A DNA stretch of 64,000 bases from Bryobacterales bacterium (GTDB lineage: Bacteria; Acidobacteriota; Terriglobia; Bryobacterales; Bryobacteraceae): contig PMUP01000050.1 in NCBI GenBank assembly GCA_003166865.1, positions 28,283 to 92,282 of the forward strand, given 5' to 3'. The translations under genes and the position numbers were made by a program. The notes beneath the pieces are model-generated. The model did not search any database. It worked only from the letters and a program-made list of their open reading frames with translations, and had not been told where the DNA came from. Below, piece after piece: positions 40,234 to 48,507 of this stretch (the stretch's first letter is position 1; the number at the start of each line of letters is the position of its first letter).

Positions 40234-41823
40234 CTAGAGAACGCCGGTGACGCGAAACGACGCGCTGCGGCAGAACAGGCGCTCTTCTTCCTTGACGGCG
40301 GAGCAGGTTTCCTTCTCGATATCCTCCGGGACGGCGATCAGACGGGCCGCCGGAACGCCCAATGCGATCAGAGCGGCACGAACATTCTCACCGCGGGATC
40401 GGGACAGCGCCGCATTGAGCTCTTCGGCGCCGACAGGATCGTGATTGCCGCGCACTTCGATCTGGACGGTCTTACCCAAGGCGGTGGCGGCCTGGATGAG
40501 CGAGATCATTTGGGATGCCACGTCTTCCAGCAGGAAGCGCTGTTCGGGTGGGATCTCGGCGCTGCCGGTCGTAAAGCGAAAGGCGCGTTTCTGCAACTGG
40601 CCCTTCAGTTCGGCGAGCTGCCGCTGAGCGGCAAAGCGGGGAACGAGCGAATAATATTCCTCCCAGTGAAACTCAACCTGGTTGGAAGACAGGCTTGCCG
40701 GTAAAAGCGACGCAGGATCGGCTGCGAGGGGATCGCGCAGTCCGGAGATGTAAAAATTCGAGCCGCGCTTTTCGGCGTGAGTGAGCACGATGCCGGGCTC
40801 GCTTTCCAGCCGATGAGCGAAATCGGTCCAGCGGCGCTCAATCACGTTGGCATAAATCCACCAGCCGATGAGAGCCAACACCAATAAGGCCGGCACGCCG
40901 AACAGGAGCGCGCGGGCGCCCCAGGAGCCGGACGTGCGCTCTTCGGGGCGGCCCTGTCCAAGCAGGCAGGCTTGGAGCTGCGGCCGGCAGCTATCGAACC
41001 GCGAGGTGTCGCCGGAGAACGTGTGAAGAGCTTCGGCTTTTTTTTGTTCGATGACGTCGAGAGTGTCCTGAAAGACCCGGCTCAGTTTTCGAGGCGCAAC
41101 ACCGCGAACGAAACCGGCCAGGATCGCGTCCGGGCCGTAAGCGAGCACTACTTCAATCTCACCCATGCGAACGGTTTCGAGATTTTCGCTTTCGGCGCCA
41201 CTGACCGAATCGCGAACGAAATCCTGGATCGCGGTGAGCATGCCCGAAACCATTTCCGGGTCCTTTTCCAGGGGTGTTCCAGCGGTCGCTTGGGCCGGCG
41301 GGGCGGCGACATGCTGGAGCAGCAAACCGGAATCACGGTGAATCAGGAAGACCTGCTCGACGCGGTATAGCAGGCTGCGCAGCACGACAATTTCGGCGTA
41401 AGGTTTGCCGGTGCGAAACGATTCCCAGCGCCATTGCAGGCTGCGCCAGGAGAAGCTTTGCTCCAGCGTCTGGCTAAGCGACTGCAGCATTCCATCGAGC
41501 TCGGATGTGATGGCCCTGCGAATGGCCTTCCCGAAAATGGGGAACAGCGCGTCGGCGAGCATGCGCGGATTGGACTGCACCGAAAGTTGAAGCGCTTCTT
41601 CGAGCAGCGGCTGTAGGGCGCGACGGAGTTTGATGTCTGGATGTGAACCCGAATGCCCGCGAGAACGCAGTCGAACTGCTTCGGCCAAAACACCGGCGAC
41701 GTCTTCAGCACGGCGGGTTGGATTGTCCAGGCGCTGGCGCATGGCTTCCCAGGCCGCGCGATCGGGCCCGAGGAGGATTGCGCGCAACTCGGCGAGCGGC
41801 TTATCTGCACCGTCGGTGGGCAT
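40234..41823 (-). CDS. Membrane protein: roadblock/longin-like cytoplasmic part plus OmpA domain
   Basis: A 529-residue protein. The N-terminal ~140 residues are helical. Residues about 145-280 look like a small alpha/beta sensor: RVEQVFLIHRDSGLLLQHVA, MVSGMLTAIQDFVRDSV, MGEIEVVLAYGPDAILAGFV. That layout resembles roadblock/longin-type domains that regulate small GTPases, by eye only. One membrane helix lies at about 304-326 (LLFGVPALLVLALIGWWIY). The periplasmic C-terminus (about 420-528) is an OmpA/MotB peptidoglycan-binding domain with VEIRGNHDPVG-like text and ALSRSRGENVRAALIALGV. It would tie the GTPase switch at the membrane to the cell wall. The function is inferred from domain order and operon context. 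Confidence 0.85.
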   Translation of the reverse strand: MPTDGADKPLAELRAILLGPDRAAWEAMRQRLDNPTRRAEDVAGVLAEAVRLRSRGHSGSHPDIKLRRALQPLLEEALQLSVQSNPRMLADALFPIFGKAIRRAITSELDGMLQSLSQTLEQSFSWRSLQWRWESFRTGKPYAEIVVLRSLLYRVEQVFLIHRDSGLLLQHVAAPPAQATAGTPLEKDPEMVSGMLTAIQDFVRDSVSGAESENLETVRMGEIEVVLAYGPDAILAGFVRGVAPRKLSRVFQDTLDVIEQKKAEALHTFSGDTSRFDSCRPQLQACLLGQGRPEERTSGSWGARALLFGVPALLVLALIGWWIYANVIERRWTDFAHRLESEPGIVLTHAEKRGSNFYISGLRDPLAADPASLLPASLSSNQVEFHWEEYYSLVPRFAAQRQLAELKGQLQKRAFRFTTGSAEIPPEQRFLLEDVASQMISLIQAATALGKTVQIEVRGNHDPVGAEELNAALSRSRGENVRAALIALGVPAARLIAVPEDIEKETCSAVKEEERLFCRSASFRVTGVL

Positions 41824-41843
41824 GGTGTCGGAGAAACGCGAAG

Positions 41844-42422
41844 TTAGTCCGCGCCCGTTATCTTGAACTGATCGGTGAGCCGGAGGGCGACCTCATTGAA
41901 CAGGCCGGCCAATGCCGCGCGATCCGTCTTGGCGTGCTGCAGTTCCTGCGCGCGGCGCTCGAGCAGAACGATGAGTTCCTCGCCCTTGGCGCGAATGGCG
42001 GCGGTCAGTTCCTTGCTTTGCTGGAGCAGATCGTTGCGGATCTCGCGCTTGGCTTGCGCTTCGTGGCTTTCCATTTCGCCGATCTTTTTGAGAATAGAGG
42101 CCGCTATGGCGGAACGTTCGTCGCGCTCGGTGTTCAGACGGACTTCCAGAGCCGCCAGCTCTTTGTGGACGAACGACTCCAGGGCTTCCAAGTGGCGGCG
42201 CGTGGTCTCGCGCAGATCCGTCGATTCCTTCTTCAATGCCTCCTCCAGGCGCGCGAAGCGCTGTTCGTAGTCGCGCATGTTGGAGCCGAAGAGAATGTCG
42301 CGAATCTTGTCGATGTTACCGGGGCCTGGATCATTACCTGGGCTGGCTTCGGTGGCGGCATCGTGCTGGGCGGGGAGGTTCAGATTATCCTCCGCGCCGG
42401 CGTTCGAAAAGACTGCGTTCAT
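41844..42422 (-). CDS. Coiled-coil protein of the GTPase operon
   Basis: A 192-residue soluble protein. After a low-complexity N-terminus, the conserved-looking start NIDKIRDILFGSNMRDYEQ leads into a continuous coiled coil (about 55-165) rich in Glu, Arg and Leu. No signal peptide or enzyme motif. It lies between the RR-ATPase gene (22 bp upstream) and the OmpA-domain gene (20 bp downstream), so it is part of the operon. A scaffold or GTPase-effector role is plausible. I do not recognise the family by name. Confidence 0.82.
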   Translation of the reverse strand: MNAVFSNAGAEDNLNLPAQHDAATEASPGNDPGPGNIDKIRDILFGSNMRDYEQRFARLEEALKKESTDLRETTRRHLEALESFVHKELAALEVRLNTERDERSAIAASILKKIGEMESHEAQAKREIRNDLLQQSKELTAAIRAKGEELIVLLERRAQELQHAKTDRAALAGLFNEVALRLTDQFKITGAD

Positions 42423-42444
42423 GGAATATTCCTCCCTTTGTGCT

Positions 42445-43290
42445 TTACAGATACTTTATGAGAATCACTTCGTTGCCTTTGGCGCTGTAGATCAGCTCGT
42501 CGGCGAAACTTTTGGTCATCAGCAGCCCGAATCCGCCGGGCCGGATGCCCATTTTGCGGCGCAATTCAACGTGCCGGAATGGCTCCTCCGCGGTATTCGC
42601 AACGGCCGCATGGGCGAGCGTGTCCATGGAGAAGCCTTCGCCTGGATCACGGATGTAGTAAACGATGGCGCGCGTGGTGCGGATGTAGCTGAGGTCGACG
42701 GTTTTCTCCGGGTCCAGGTGGCCGCCGTGCTCGACCGCGTTCAAGAGCAGTTCGCGGAAAGCGGTGGCGATCAGTTCGCGCTGGTCGGGGTCGAGATCGC
42801 TGGGCAATTCGCGCACGAATTGAGTGAGACGGTCGGCGGTCGCGATGCGGCAGCGGATCTGGAGTGAAATCCAATGCGGCTTGTCCGAAAGGATCTTGAT
42901 GTCGTCGTCACCAACCGAAGTGGACAACGCGTTTTGCAGCGTAGTGAGGATCGTGTCGCGCGTGAAGGGCTTGCTGACGTAGGCGGCGGCTTCGCGCCGG
43001 AGCGATCCCAGTACGTGGTCCGGAGTGTTTTTGACGGTGGTCATGACGACCGGAATGTCCGGATGACGAGCGCGGAGCTGGCCGAGCAGCGCGAGCCCGT
43101 CCATGCCAGGCATGAGAATGTCGGCGAGGACGACGTCGTAGGAGTTGGTTTGGAGGCGCGCGAGCGTTTCTTCGGCGCTGGAGACGCTGTCGGCTTTCCA
43201 ACTTGTGCCCGCGAGCATGGCCTGGACGAGTTCGTGAATGGATGGGTCGTCATCCACGATCAGGAGCCGGTGCGGCTGCGGGGCTGGCAT
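42445..43290 (-). CDS. Response regulator fused to anti-sigma-type HATPase (RsbW-like)
   Basis: The start at ATG 43290 gives the receiver directly (LLIVDDDPSIHELV); the open frame upstream lacks family residues. The product is 281 residues. The receiver has acceptor D57 (DVVLADILMPGMDG), Thr/Lys switch residues in VVMTTVKNTP and YVSKPFTRD. The C-terminal ATPase (about 140-281) has N box FRELLLNAVEHG, G1 RDPGEGFSM and GGFGLLMTKSFADEL, as in anti-sigma kinases. Phosphorylation may thus control a partner-switch output. It opens the five-gene operon; the hybrid kinase at the other end is the natural phosphodonor. Confidence 0.92.
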   Translation of the reverse strand: MPAPQPHRLLIVDDDPSIHELVQAMLAGTSWKADSVSSAEETLARLQTNSYDVVLADILMPGMDGLALLGQLRARHPDIPVVMTTVKNTPDHVLGSLRREAAAYVSKPFTRDTILTTLQNALSTSVGDDDIKILSDKPHWISLQIRCRIATADRLTQFVRELPSDLDPDQRELIATAFRELLLNAVEHGGHLDPEKTVDLSYIRTTRAIVYYIRDPGEGFSMDTLAHAAVANTAEEPFRHVELRRKMGIRPGGFGLLMTKSFADELIYSAKGNEVILIKYL

Positions 43291-43355
43291 TTGGAGGCCT
43301 TTGATAAGGATACATGAGTGGCCGGTTGTTGGTTGTTGGCGGCTGCTACGAGGAA

Positions 43356-44336
43356 TTATCTCAGAGCTGCGTAGAGCGCCTGCTTCCAACGCGGCGTATC
43401 GATGGCCCAATAGACTTTCGCGTTAGGGCCGCGCTGGTCTGAGCCTGAGTGGAGGAGTTCCGCCCAGGTGGCGTGATTGCGCTCGTTGGCCGCGACACCG
43501 AGGCGATCCACAACCGTCATGCCGCGCGTGAGCTCGGTGGCGGTCTCAACATCCACATAGTGCCGGCTCGATTCATACCCTATGGAAGGATCCAGCGCGA
43601 TGGACATTGCCACTGGGTCCGGCAGCGAAATGCCGTCCTCGCCAGTCTGCGTGCGGTACGCTTCTCGCGCAGTGCTGTTACACTCCACGGCGAAATTGGC
43701 CAGCTCCGTGCCCAGGTTGCTGATGAACTGGATGTCCGTCGGCGCAAGAACGGCCGCCCCGCGGCAGAGTTGCCAGCCAACCAGCTCGATCGGCAAACCA
43801 CTGCGGAATACGATGCGGGCGGCTTCGGGATCTACCCACATGTTGTATTCAGCGGCCGGAGTGACGTTGCCCTCGCAACACGGCGCTCCCCCCATGATCA
43901 CGCAGCGCCCTACATTGCGAACCAAATCCGGCGCCTGAGCCAATGCGAGTGCGATATTCGTGAGAGGTCCGAGAGTGACCAGCAAAAGCCCCGGGTTGCT
44001 TCGGACCAAGGAGATGATGGCTTCCACAGCGTGCTGCTTTTCCGCGGCGCGCCGCGGCGGCGGATAGCCGTGATCTCCTAATCCGTCGGCGCCGTGGAAC
44101 CACTCCGCAGTGACCAGGCTGCGAGCCAACGGCTTCTCGGCTCCCTGGTATACCGGCGTGCCAACGCCGCAGAGTTCAGTGGTGAACAGGGCATTCCGAG
44201 TGGCCTGCTGGACGCCGACGTTGCCGGCCACGGTGGTGATTGCGATCACACGCGCGCTCGCGGAACGGAGCGCCATAATCAACGCCACGGCGTCGTCTGA
44301 TGCAGTATCGGTGTCGATCAGAATCGCCTCGGGCAT
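43356..44336 (-). CDS. Inosine/uridine-preferring nucleoside hydrolase
   Basis: A ~326-residue enzyme. The N-terminal calcium-binding cluster DTDTASDDAVAL is the family hallmark, followed by NVGVQQATRNAL, ADGLGDHGYP, LVTLGPLTNIALAL, CVIMGGAP and EYNMWVDPEAA. It hydrolyses the N-glycosidic bond of ribonucleosides for salvage. ATG 44336 is chosen since it gives the usual N-terminus; a TTG at 44354 is also in frame. No signal peptide. It is upstream of the signalling operon by 65 bp on the same strand; no obvious link. Confidence 0.9.
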   Translation of the reverse strand: MPEAILIDTDTASDDAVALIMALRSASARVIAITTVAGNVGVQQATRNALFTTELCGVGTPVYQGAEKPLARSLVTAEWFHGADGLGDHGYPPPRRAAEKQHAVEAIISLVRSNPGLLLVTLGPLTNIALALAQAPDLVRNVGRCVIMGGAPCCEGNVTPAAEYNMWVDPEAARIVFRSGLPIELVGWQLCRGAAVLAPTDIQFISNLGTELANFAVECNSTAREAYRTQTGEDGISLPDPVAMSIALDPSIGYESSRHYVDVETATELTRGMTVVDRLGVAANERNHATWAELLHSGSDQRGPNAKVYWAIDTPRWKQALYAALR

Positions 44337-44432
44337 TGCTCCACAGAATAGCAAGCGGGCGCTGCGCGGCTGGTGTCATACTGATGTTCCAGTCTTGACC
44401 CGCTGCCGAGAAAGCTGACATACTAGCTAACC

Positions 44433-45977
44433 ATGCGCAGCATATTCCGCCCCGTATTCGGAACAATCTTAGTCGGCGCGTCGATTCTATCGGCCGCGAT
44501 CACCGATCCTGTCCCCGTCGATACCGGCCTGGTTTCGGGCGTCTCTGGGACTAGCGACGAAGTCCGCGTGTACAAAGGCATCCCATTCGCCGCGCCGCCG
44601 GTGGGCGATTTGCGATGGCGCGCGCCGCAGCCTCCCGCACACTGGGAAGGCGTCCGCAAGGCCGATCAATTTAGCGCGGTGTGCATGCAGCAGGCGCGGG
44701 GTCCCGCCGCTGCGGGCGGGCCAGCACCGAGCGAGGACTGTTTATACCTGAACGTGTGGACGGCCGCGAAAGCGCCGGGCGAGCGGCGGCCGGTGATCGT
44801 GTGGACTTATGGCGGCGGCTTTACGGGGGGCGCTGGTTCGCTCGCGATGTACAACGGAGAAGCGCTGGCGAAAAAAGGCGCGGTGGTGGTGACGTACAAC
44901 TACCGGCTGGGCGTGTTTGGTTTTCTCGCCACTCCGGAATTGACCAAGGAATCCGGGCACAACGCATCGGGCAATTACGCGATGATGGACATGGCGACGG
45001 TGCTGCGGTGGGTGCAGAAGAATATCGCGAATTTCGGCGGCGATCCCAAGCGGGTGACTATCGACGGCGAGTCGGCCGGCGCGATGCTGGTTTCGGCGAT
45101 GGTGGGCTCGCCCGAAGGCAAGGGTTTGTTCCAGCGCGCGATCGCGCAGAGTGGCGCATGGATGGGCATTAGTATTGGTCACATGACCACGCTCGCGCAA
45201 GCTGAGGAGAACGGACAAAAGCTGGCGCAGGCTGCCAGCGCGGCGTCCATTGCGGAATTGCGAGCTAAGCCCGCGGACGAACTGCTGAAGAACAGCCGTG
45301 GACCTTTTGGTGTTGTCGTGGACGGGTGGTATGTTCCGGAAGACTTGTCGCTGACGTATGCGCATCACAAGGAGAACGACGTGGATGTGCTGGTGGGATC
45401 GAATCGCGACGAAGGGACGTTTTTCTCGCGGCCGGGAGGGGTGAACGCCGAGCAGTTTTCGGGCACGGCGAAGCGGCGCTTCAGCGATCAGGCGGACGCG
45501 TATCTGAAGCTGTATCCGGCGAGCTCGGATGCGGAAGCGGGCACGTCGCAACTGGCGAGTTTCCGCGACGAAATGGGTTGGCACATGCGGACCTGGGCGC
45601 AATTGCAGTCGGCGCGCGGGAAAGGCAAAGCGTACCTGTATTTCTTCACGCATGTTCCGCCGTCGGCGCCGGGACAGCCTTCGCGCGGCGCCACGCACAC
45701 CGCGGATTTGGCTTACATGTTCGACAATCCGCCGCCCAACGTGACGTGGACCGACACGGATAAACAACTCGCCGAGACGATGTCGTCGTATTGGGTGAAC
45801 TTCGCCGCTACCGGAGATCCGAACGGCAAGGGATTGCCCGAGTGGCCGGCTTACAAGGCGAAGAGCGAGAAGACCATGGTGCTGGGCGACACGGTGATGG
45901 CGGGTTCGGGCATTGATGCGGCCATGCTGGCCTTCTATGATTCATTTTATGCGAAGTTGAGTTCAGGTGGCTTGTAG
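44433..45977 (+). CDS. Secreted carboxylesterase type B
   Basis: A 514-residue exported esterase with a signal peptide (to about 23). SEDCLYLNVW (disulfide region), YGGGFTGGAG (oxyanion), nucleophile Ser in GESAGAMLVSAM, acidic residue in NRDEGTFFS, and catalytic His in GATHTADLAYMF. A full alpha/beta hydrolase with all catalytic residues in place. It overlaps or abuts the next gene (stop 45977, start 45979) and leads a run of four same-strand secreted-protein genes. Confidence 0.93.
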   Translation: MRSIFRPVFGTILVGASILSAAITDPVPVDTGLVSGVSGTSDEVRVYKGIPFAAPPVGDLRWRAPQPPAHWEGVRKADQFSAVCMQQARGPAAAGGPAPSEDCLYLNVWTAAKAPGERRPVIVWTYGGGFTGGAGSLAMYNGEALAKKGAVVVTYNYRLGVFGFLATPELTKESGHNASGNYAMMDMATVLRWVQKNIANFGGDPKRVTIDGESAGAMLVSAMVGSPEGKGLFQRAIAQSGAWMGISIGHMTTLAQAEENGQKLAQAASAASIAELRAKPADELLKNSRGPFGVVVDGWYVPEDLSLTYAHHKENDVDVLVGSNRDEGTFFSRPGGVNAEQFSGTAKRRFSDQADAYLKLYPASSDAEAGTSQLASFRDEMGWHMRTWAQLQSARGKGKAYLYFFTHVPPSAPGQPSRGATHTADLAYMFDNPPPNVTWTDTDKQLAETMSSYWVNFAATGDPNGKGLPEWPAYKAKSEKTMVLGDTVMAGSGIDAAMLAFYDSFYAKLSSGGL

Positions 45978-45978
45978 A

Positions 45979-46788
45979 ATGGACGTTATGCGACATTTAA
46001 TTCCCGCGGCCATGTGGGCCGCATTCTTGATGGCTGGTAGCCCGAGTCCCGGCCAAACATCCGCCGCGCGAATACCGCGCTTGGCGGACGGCAAACCGAA
46101 TCTGACCGGATTGTGGCAGGCGATGGGGACCGCGGACTGGGATCTTGAAGACCACAGCTCGGCCGCCGGGGCATTCTATCAGCTAGGCGCGATTGGTGCG
46201 ATTCCTCCCGGCCAAGGCATTGTGGAAGGCGGCGAGATCCCCTATCTGCCGGCAGCGCTCGCCAAAAAGAAAGAGAACGAAGCGAATCGGTGGAAGCAGG
46301 ACCCGGAACTGAAATGCTACATGCCGGGCGTTCCGCGCGCGGCGTACCTGCCGTATCCGTTCCAGATCATCCAATCGCAGAAGGACATTTTGTTCGCGTA
46401 TGAATACGCCACCACCAACCGGCTGATCAACATGGGCAAGCCGCAGGAGGCCGCGACCGACACCTGGATGGGTACCTCGAACGGGCATTGGGACAAAGAT
46501 ACGCTGGTGGTGGACGTGACGGGCTTTAATGGGAACGCCTGGTTCGATCGCGCGGGCGATTTCGCCAGCGACATGCTGCACGTGGTGGAGCGCTACACGC
46601 TACTGGATGCGAATACGATCAACTACGAGGCGACCATCGAGGATCCGGCGACGTTTACCAAGCCGTGGAAGATCAGCCTGCTTTTGTACCGGCATCGGGA
46701 GAAGAACGCGCGATTGTTGGAGTTCAAGTGCGTGGAGTATACCGAGCAGTTGCTGTACGGGGACCTGGTGAGGAAGCCGAGCAACTAA
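45979..46788 (+). CDS. Secreted paralogous-family protein (short form)
   Basis: ATG 45979 is chosen because AGGTGG lies eight bases before it; ATG 45988 and GTG 45967 are alternatives. The ~269-residue product has a signal peptide and the family motif PRLADGKPNLTGLW. It then has LKCYMPGVPRAAYLPYPFQI, the core GHWDKDTLVVDVTGFNGNAW, RYTLLDANTINYEATIED and TKPWKISLL. It shares this core with the products of 14181-15299 and 46840-48018 but lacks the C-terminal extension of the former. Function unknown; probably periplasmic. Follows the carboxylesterase gene without a gap. Confidence 0.82.
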   Translation: MDVMRHLIPAAMWAAFLMAGSPSPGQTSAARIPRLADGKPNLTGLWQAMGTADWDLEDHSSAAGAFYQLGAIGAIPPGQGIVEGGEIPYLPAALAKKKENEANRWKQDPELKCYMPGVPRAAYLPYPFQIIQSQKDILFAYEYATTNRLINMGKPQEAATDTWMGTSNGHWDKDTLVVDVTGFNGNAWFDRAGDFASDMLHVVERYTLLDANTINYEATIEDPATFTKPWKISLLLYRHREKNARLLEFKCVEYTEQLLYGDLVRKPSN

Positions 46789-46839
46789 AGCGGGTAACCT
46801 CGCGGGGGCTGAAATCGCCCAGTTAAGAAGGAGATTTCC

Positions 46840-48018
46840 ATGAATCAACGAATTTTCCTGTGTTCTGGCGCCATCGCGGCAATGATTGCGGCGGGGCCTC
46901 TGGCCGGGCAGACCTCGGTCGTCGTGTCTAAGCCCGACGCAAAAACAGCGGACAAATCCGACGCCAAGGCGGCGCCAACCAAGACTAAGGCCGGCGCGCC
47001 ATTTGCCGCTCCCAAGACGCCTTGGGGCGATCCCGATATGCAGGGAACCTGGACCAGCGACGACACCTGGGGCGTGCCTTTCGAGCGGCCGAAGAATTTC
47101 GGTACGCGCGCCACGCTGACTGAGGACGAATTAAACGCGCGCGCGAAAACCGTGGCAAATTCCGAGCAATTCGTTGAAACTGGGGGCACGAACCATTCGC
47201 CGGCCAAGGCGCAGTTGGATGCGGAGGCCAAGGGTGAAGCTGCACCTGCTCCGCCTCCTGGCCGGTTCGGCCGTGGAGTTGACTCTGCTCCTGTTCCGGG
47301 ACATTGGGGCGAGTTCGCGCGCAGAGCATCGCATCAAACTTCGCAGATTGTCGATCCGCCGGATGGCCGGCTCCCTCCGCTGACGCCCGAAGCACAGGCC
47401 AAGCTGGACGCGAAGAACAAGCTGCGGCGCGACCCGGTTCCGGCATCCTACGAAAACTGGAGCTGGTACGACCGCTGCATCAGCCGAGGTGTGGCCGGGT
47501 CCATTTTGCCGGTTATTTATGGCAATGGCCTGGAGATCGTGCAGACGCCTGGATACGTGGCGATTCGCTACGAAATGGTCCATGACGTACGGGTCATTCC
47601 TACAGACGGACGCGCGCACCTGAGCTCGAATATTCGCTCGTTCATGGGCGACGCGGTGGGCCACTGGGAAGGCAAGACGCTAGTAGTGGAGACGACGAAT
47701 TTCCTGGGTGACCGGATGGCGGTGGGCGTGAATGGCGATGGCGGCCCGCCGTATAGCGACGACTTGAAGCTCACCGAACGGTTCACACGCGTGAGCCCAA
47801 ACACGGTGAATTACGAGATGATCGTGGACGATCCCAAGACCTACACGGCTACCTGGAAGGTTGCGTTCCCGATCACGCACGAACCTGGCTATCAGCTTTT
47901 CGAGTACGCTTGCCACGAAGGCAACATGGCGATGCACAATATGCTGAACACGGCACGCATGGAAGATGCGAAGAAGGCGGCTCAAGGACCGCAAAAGCAG
48001 GGGCCGGAAAACAAGTAA
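46840..48018 (+). CDS. Secreted paralogous-family protein (long form)
   Basis: AGAAGGAG before ATG 46840 is a strong ribosome binding site. The 392-residue product has a signal peptide (to about 26) and a Lys/Ala-rich linker. APKTPWGDPDMQGTWTSDD follows, then the family core GHWEGKTLVVETTNFLGDRM and RFTRVSPNTVNYEMIVDDP. It ends with a Lys/Gln-rich tail. It is a paralogue of the preceding gene and of 14181-15299. Acidobacteria carry many copies, usually next to a DUF6152 gene, as here. Function unknown; probably periplasmic. Confidence 0.84.
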   Translation: MNQRIFLCSGAIAAMIAAGPLAGQTSVVVSKPDAKTADKSDAKAAPTKTKAGAPFAAPKTPWGDPDMQGTWTSDDTWGVPFERPKNFGTRATLTEDELNARAKTVANSEQFVETGGTNHSPAKAQLDAEAKGEAAPAPPPGRFGRGVDSAPVPGHWGEFARRASHQTSQIVDPPDGRLPPLTPEAQAKLDAKNKLRRDPVPASYENWSWYDRCISRGVAGSILPVIYGNGLEIVQTPGYVAIRYEMVHDVRVIPTDGRAHLSSNIRSFMGDAVGHWEGKTLVVETTNFLGDRMAVGVNGDGGPPYSDDLKLTERFTRVSPNTVNYEMIVDDPKTYTATWKVAFPITHEPGYQLFEYACHEGNMAMHNMLNTARMEDAKKAAQGPQKQGPENK

Positions 48019-48042
48019 TCCGTGCGAGGAGATCAATCATTT

Positions 48043-48462
48043 ATGAGAACCAAGTTATTTGTTCTGGCCGCGGGTCTCGCGCTGATGCTCGCCGCCGTGC
48101 CTGCGTGGGCGCATCACGCGTTCGCCGCGGAATTCGACGTGAGCAAGCCTCTGTTGTTGAAGGGCACGGTAACCAAGATGGAGTGGATCAACCCGCACGC
48201 CTGGATTCACCTGGATGTGAAGAACGCGGATGGAACGACGACCAGTTGGATGATCGAGGCGGGCGCGCCGAATGGGCTGCTGCGACGCGGCTTTACCAAG
48301 AATTCGCTGCCGCCGGGGACTGAAATCGTGGTGGAAGGCTGGCAGGCGAAGGACGGCGCGAACCGCGCCAACGGCAGCAATATCACTTACCCGGACGGAA
48401 AGAAGCTGTTTATTGGATCGCAGGGGACCGGCGCTCCGACGGATAAGCCGGATAGCAAGTAA
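48043..48462 (+). CDS. DUF6152 secreted protein
   Basis: The start at ATG 48043 gives a clean signal peptide (to AWA-HH, about residue 23). The 139-residue product opens HHAFAAEFDVSKPLLLKG, then VTKMEWINPHAWIHLDV and VVEGWQAKDG; this is the DUF6152 pattern. The mature His-His N-terminus suggests metal binding. It is the last of the carboxylesterase-secreted-protein run. GTG 48022 is in frame but lacks support. Confidence 0.88.
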   Translation: MRTKLFVLAAGLALMLAAVPAWAHHAFAAEFDVSKPLLLKGTVTKMEWINPHAWIHLDVKNADGTTTSWMIEAGAPNGLLRRGFTKNSLPPGTEIVVEGWQAKDGANRANGSNITYPDGKKLFIGSQGTGAPTDKPDSK

Positions 48463-48471
48463 GAGGGGACC

Positions 48472-48507
48472 GAGGAATACAAGGAATACGAGGAATACTA
48501 GGAATAC
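48472..48507. repeat. Four 9-bp tandem repeats NAGGAATAC
   Basis: GAGGAATAC, AAGGAATAC, GAGGAATAC and TAGGAATAC run head to tail with no gap between two convergent genes. The last unit overlaps the stop codon of the tandem-hydrolase gene (48498-48500, minus strand). Likely a slipped-strand repeat; a terminator is not formed. Confidence 0.9.
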
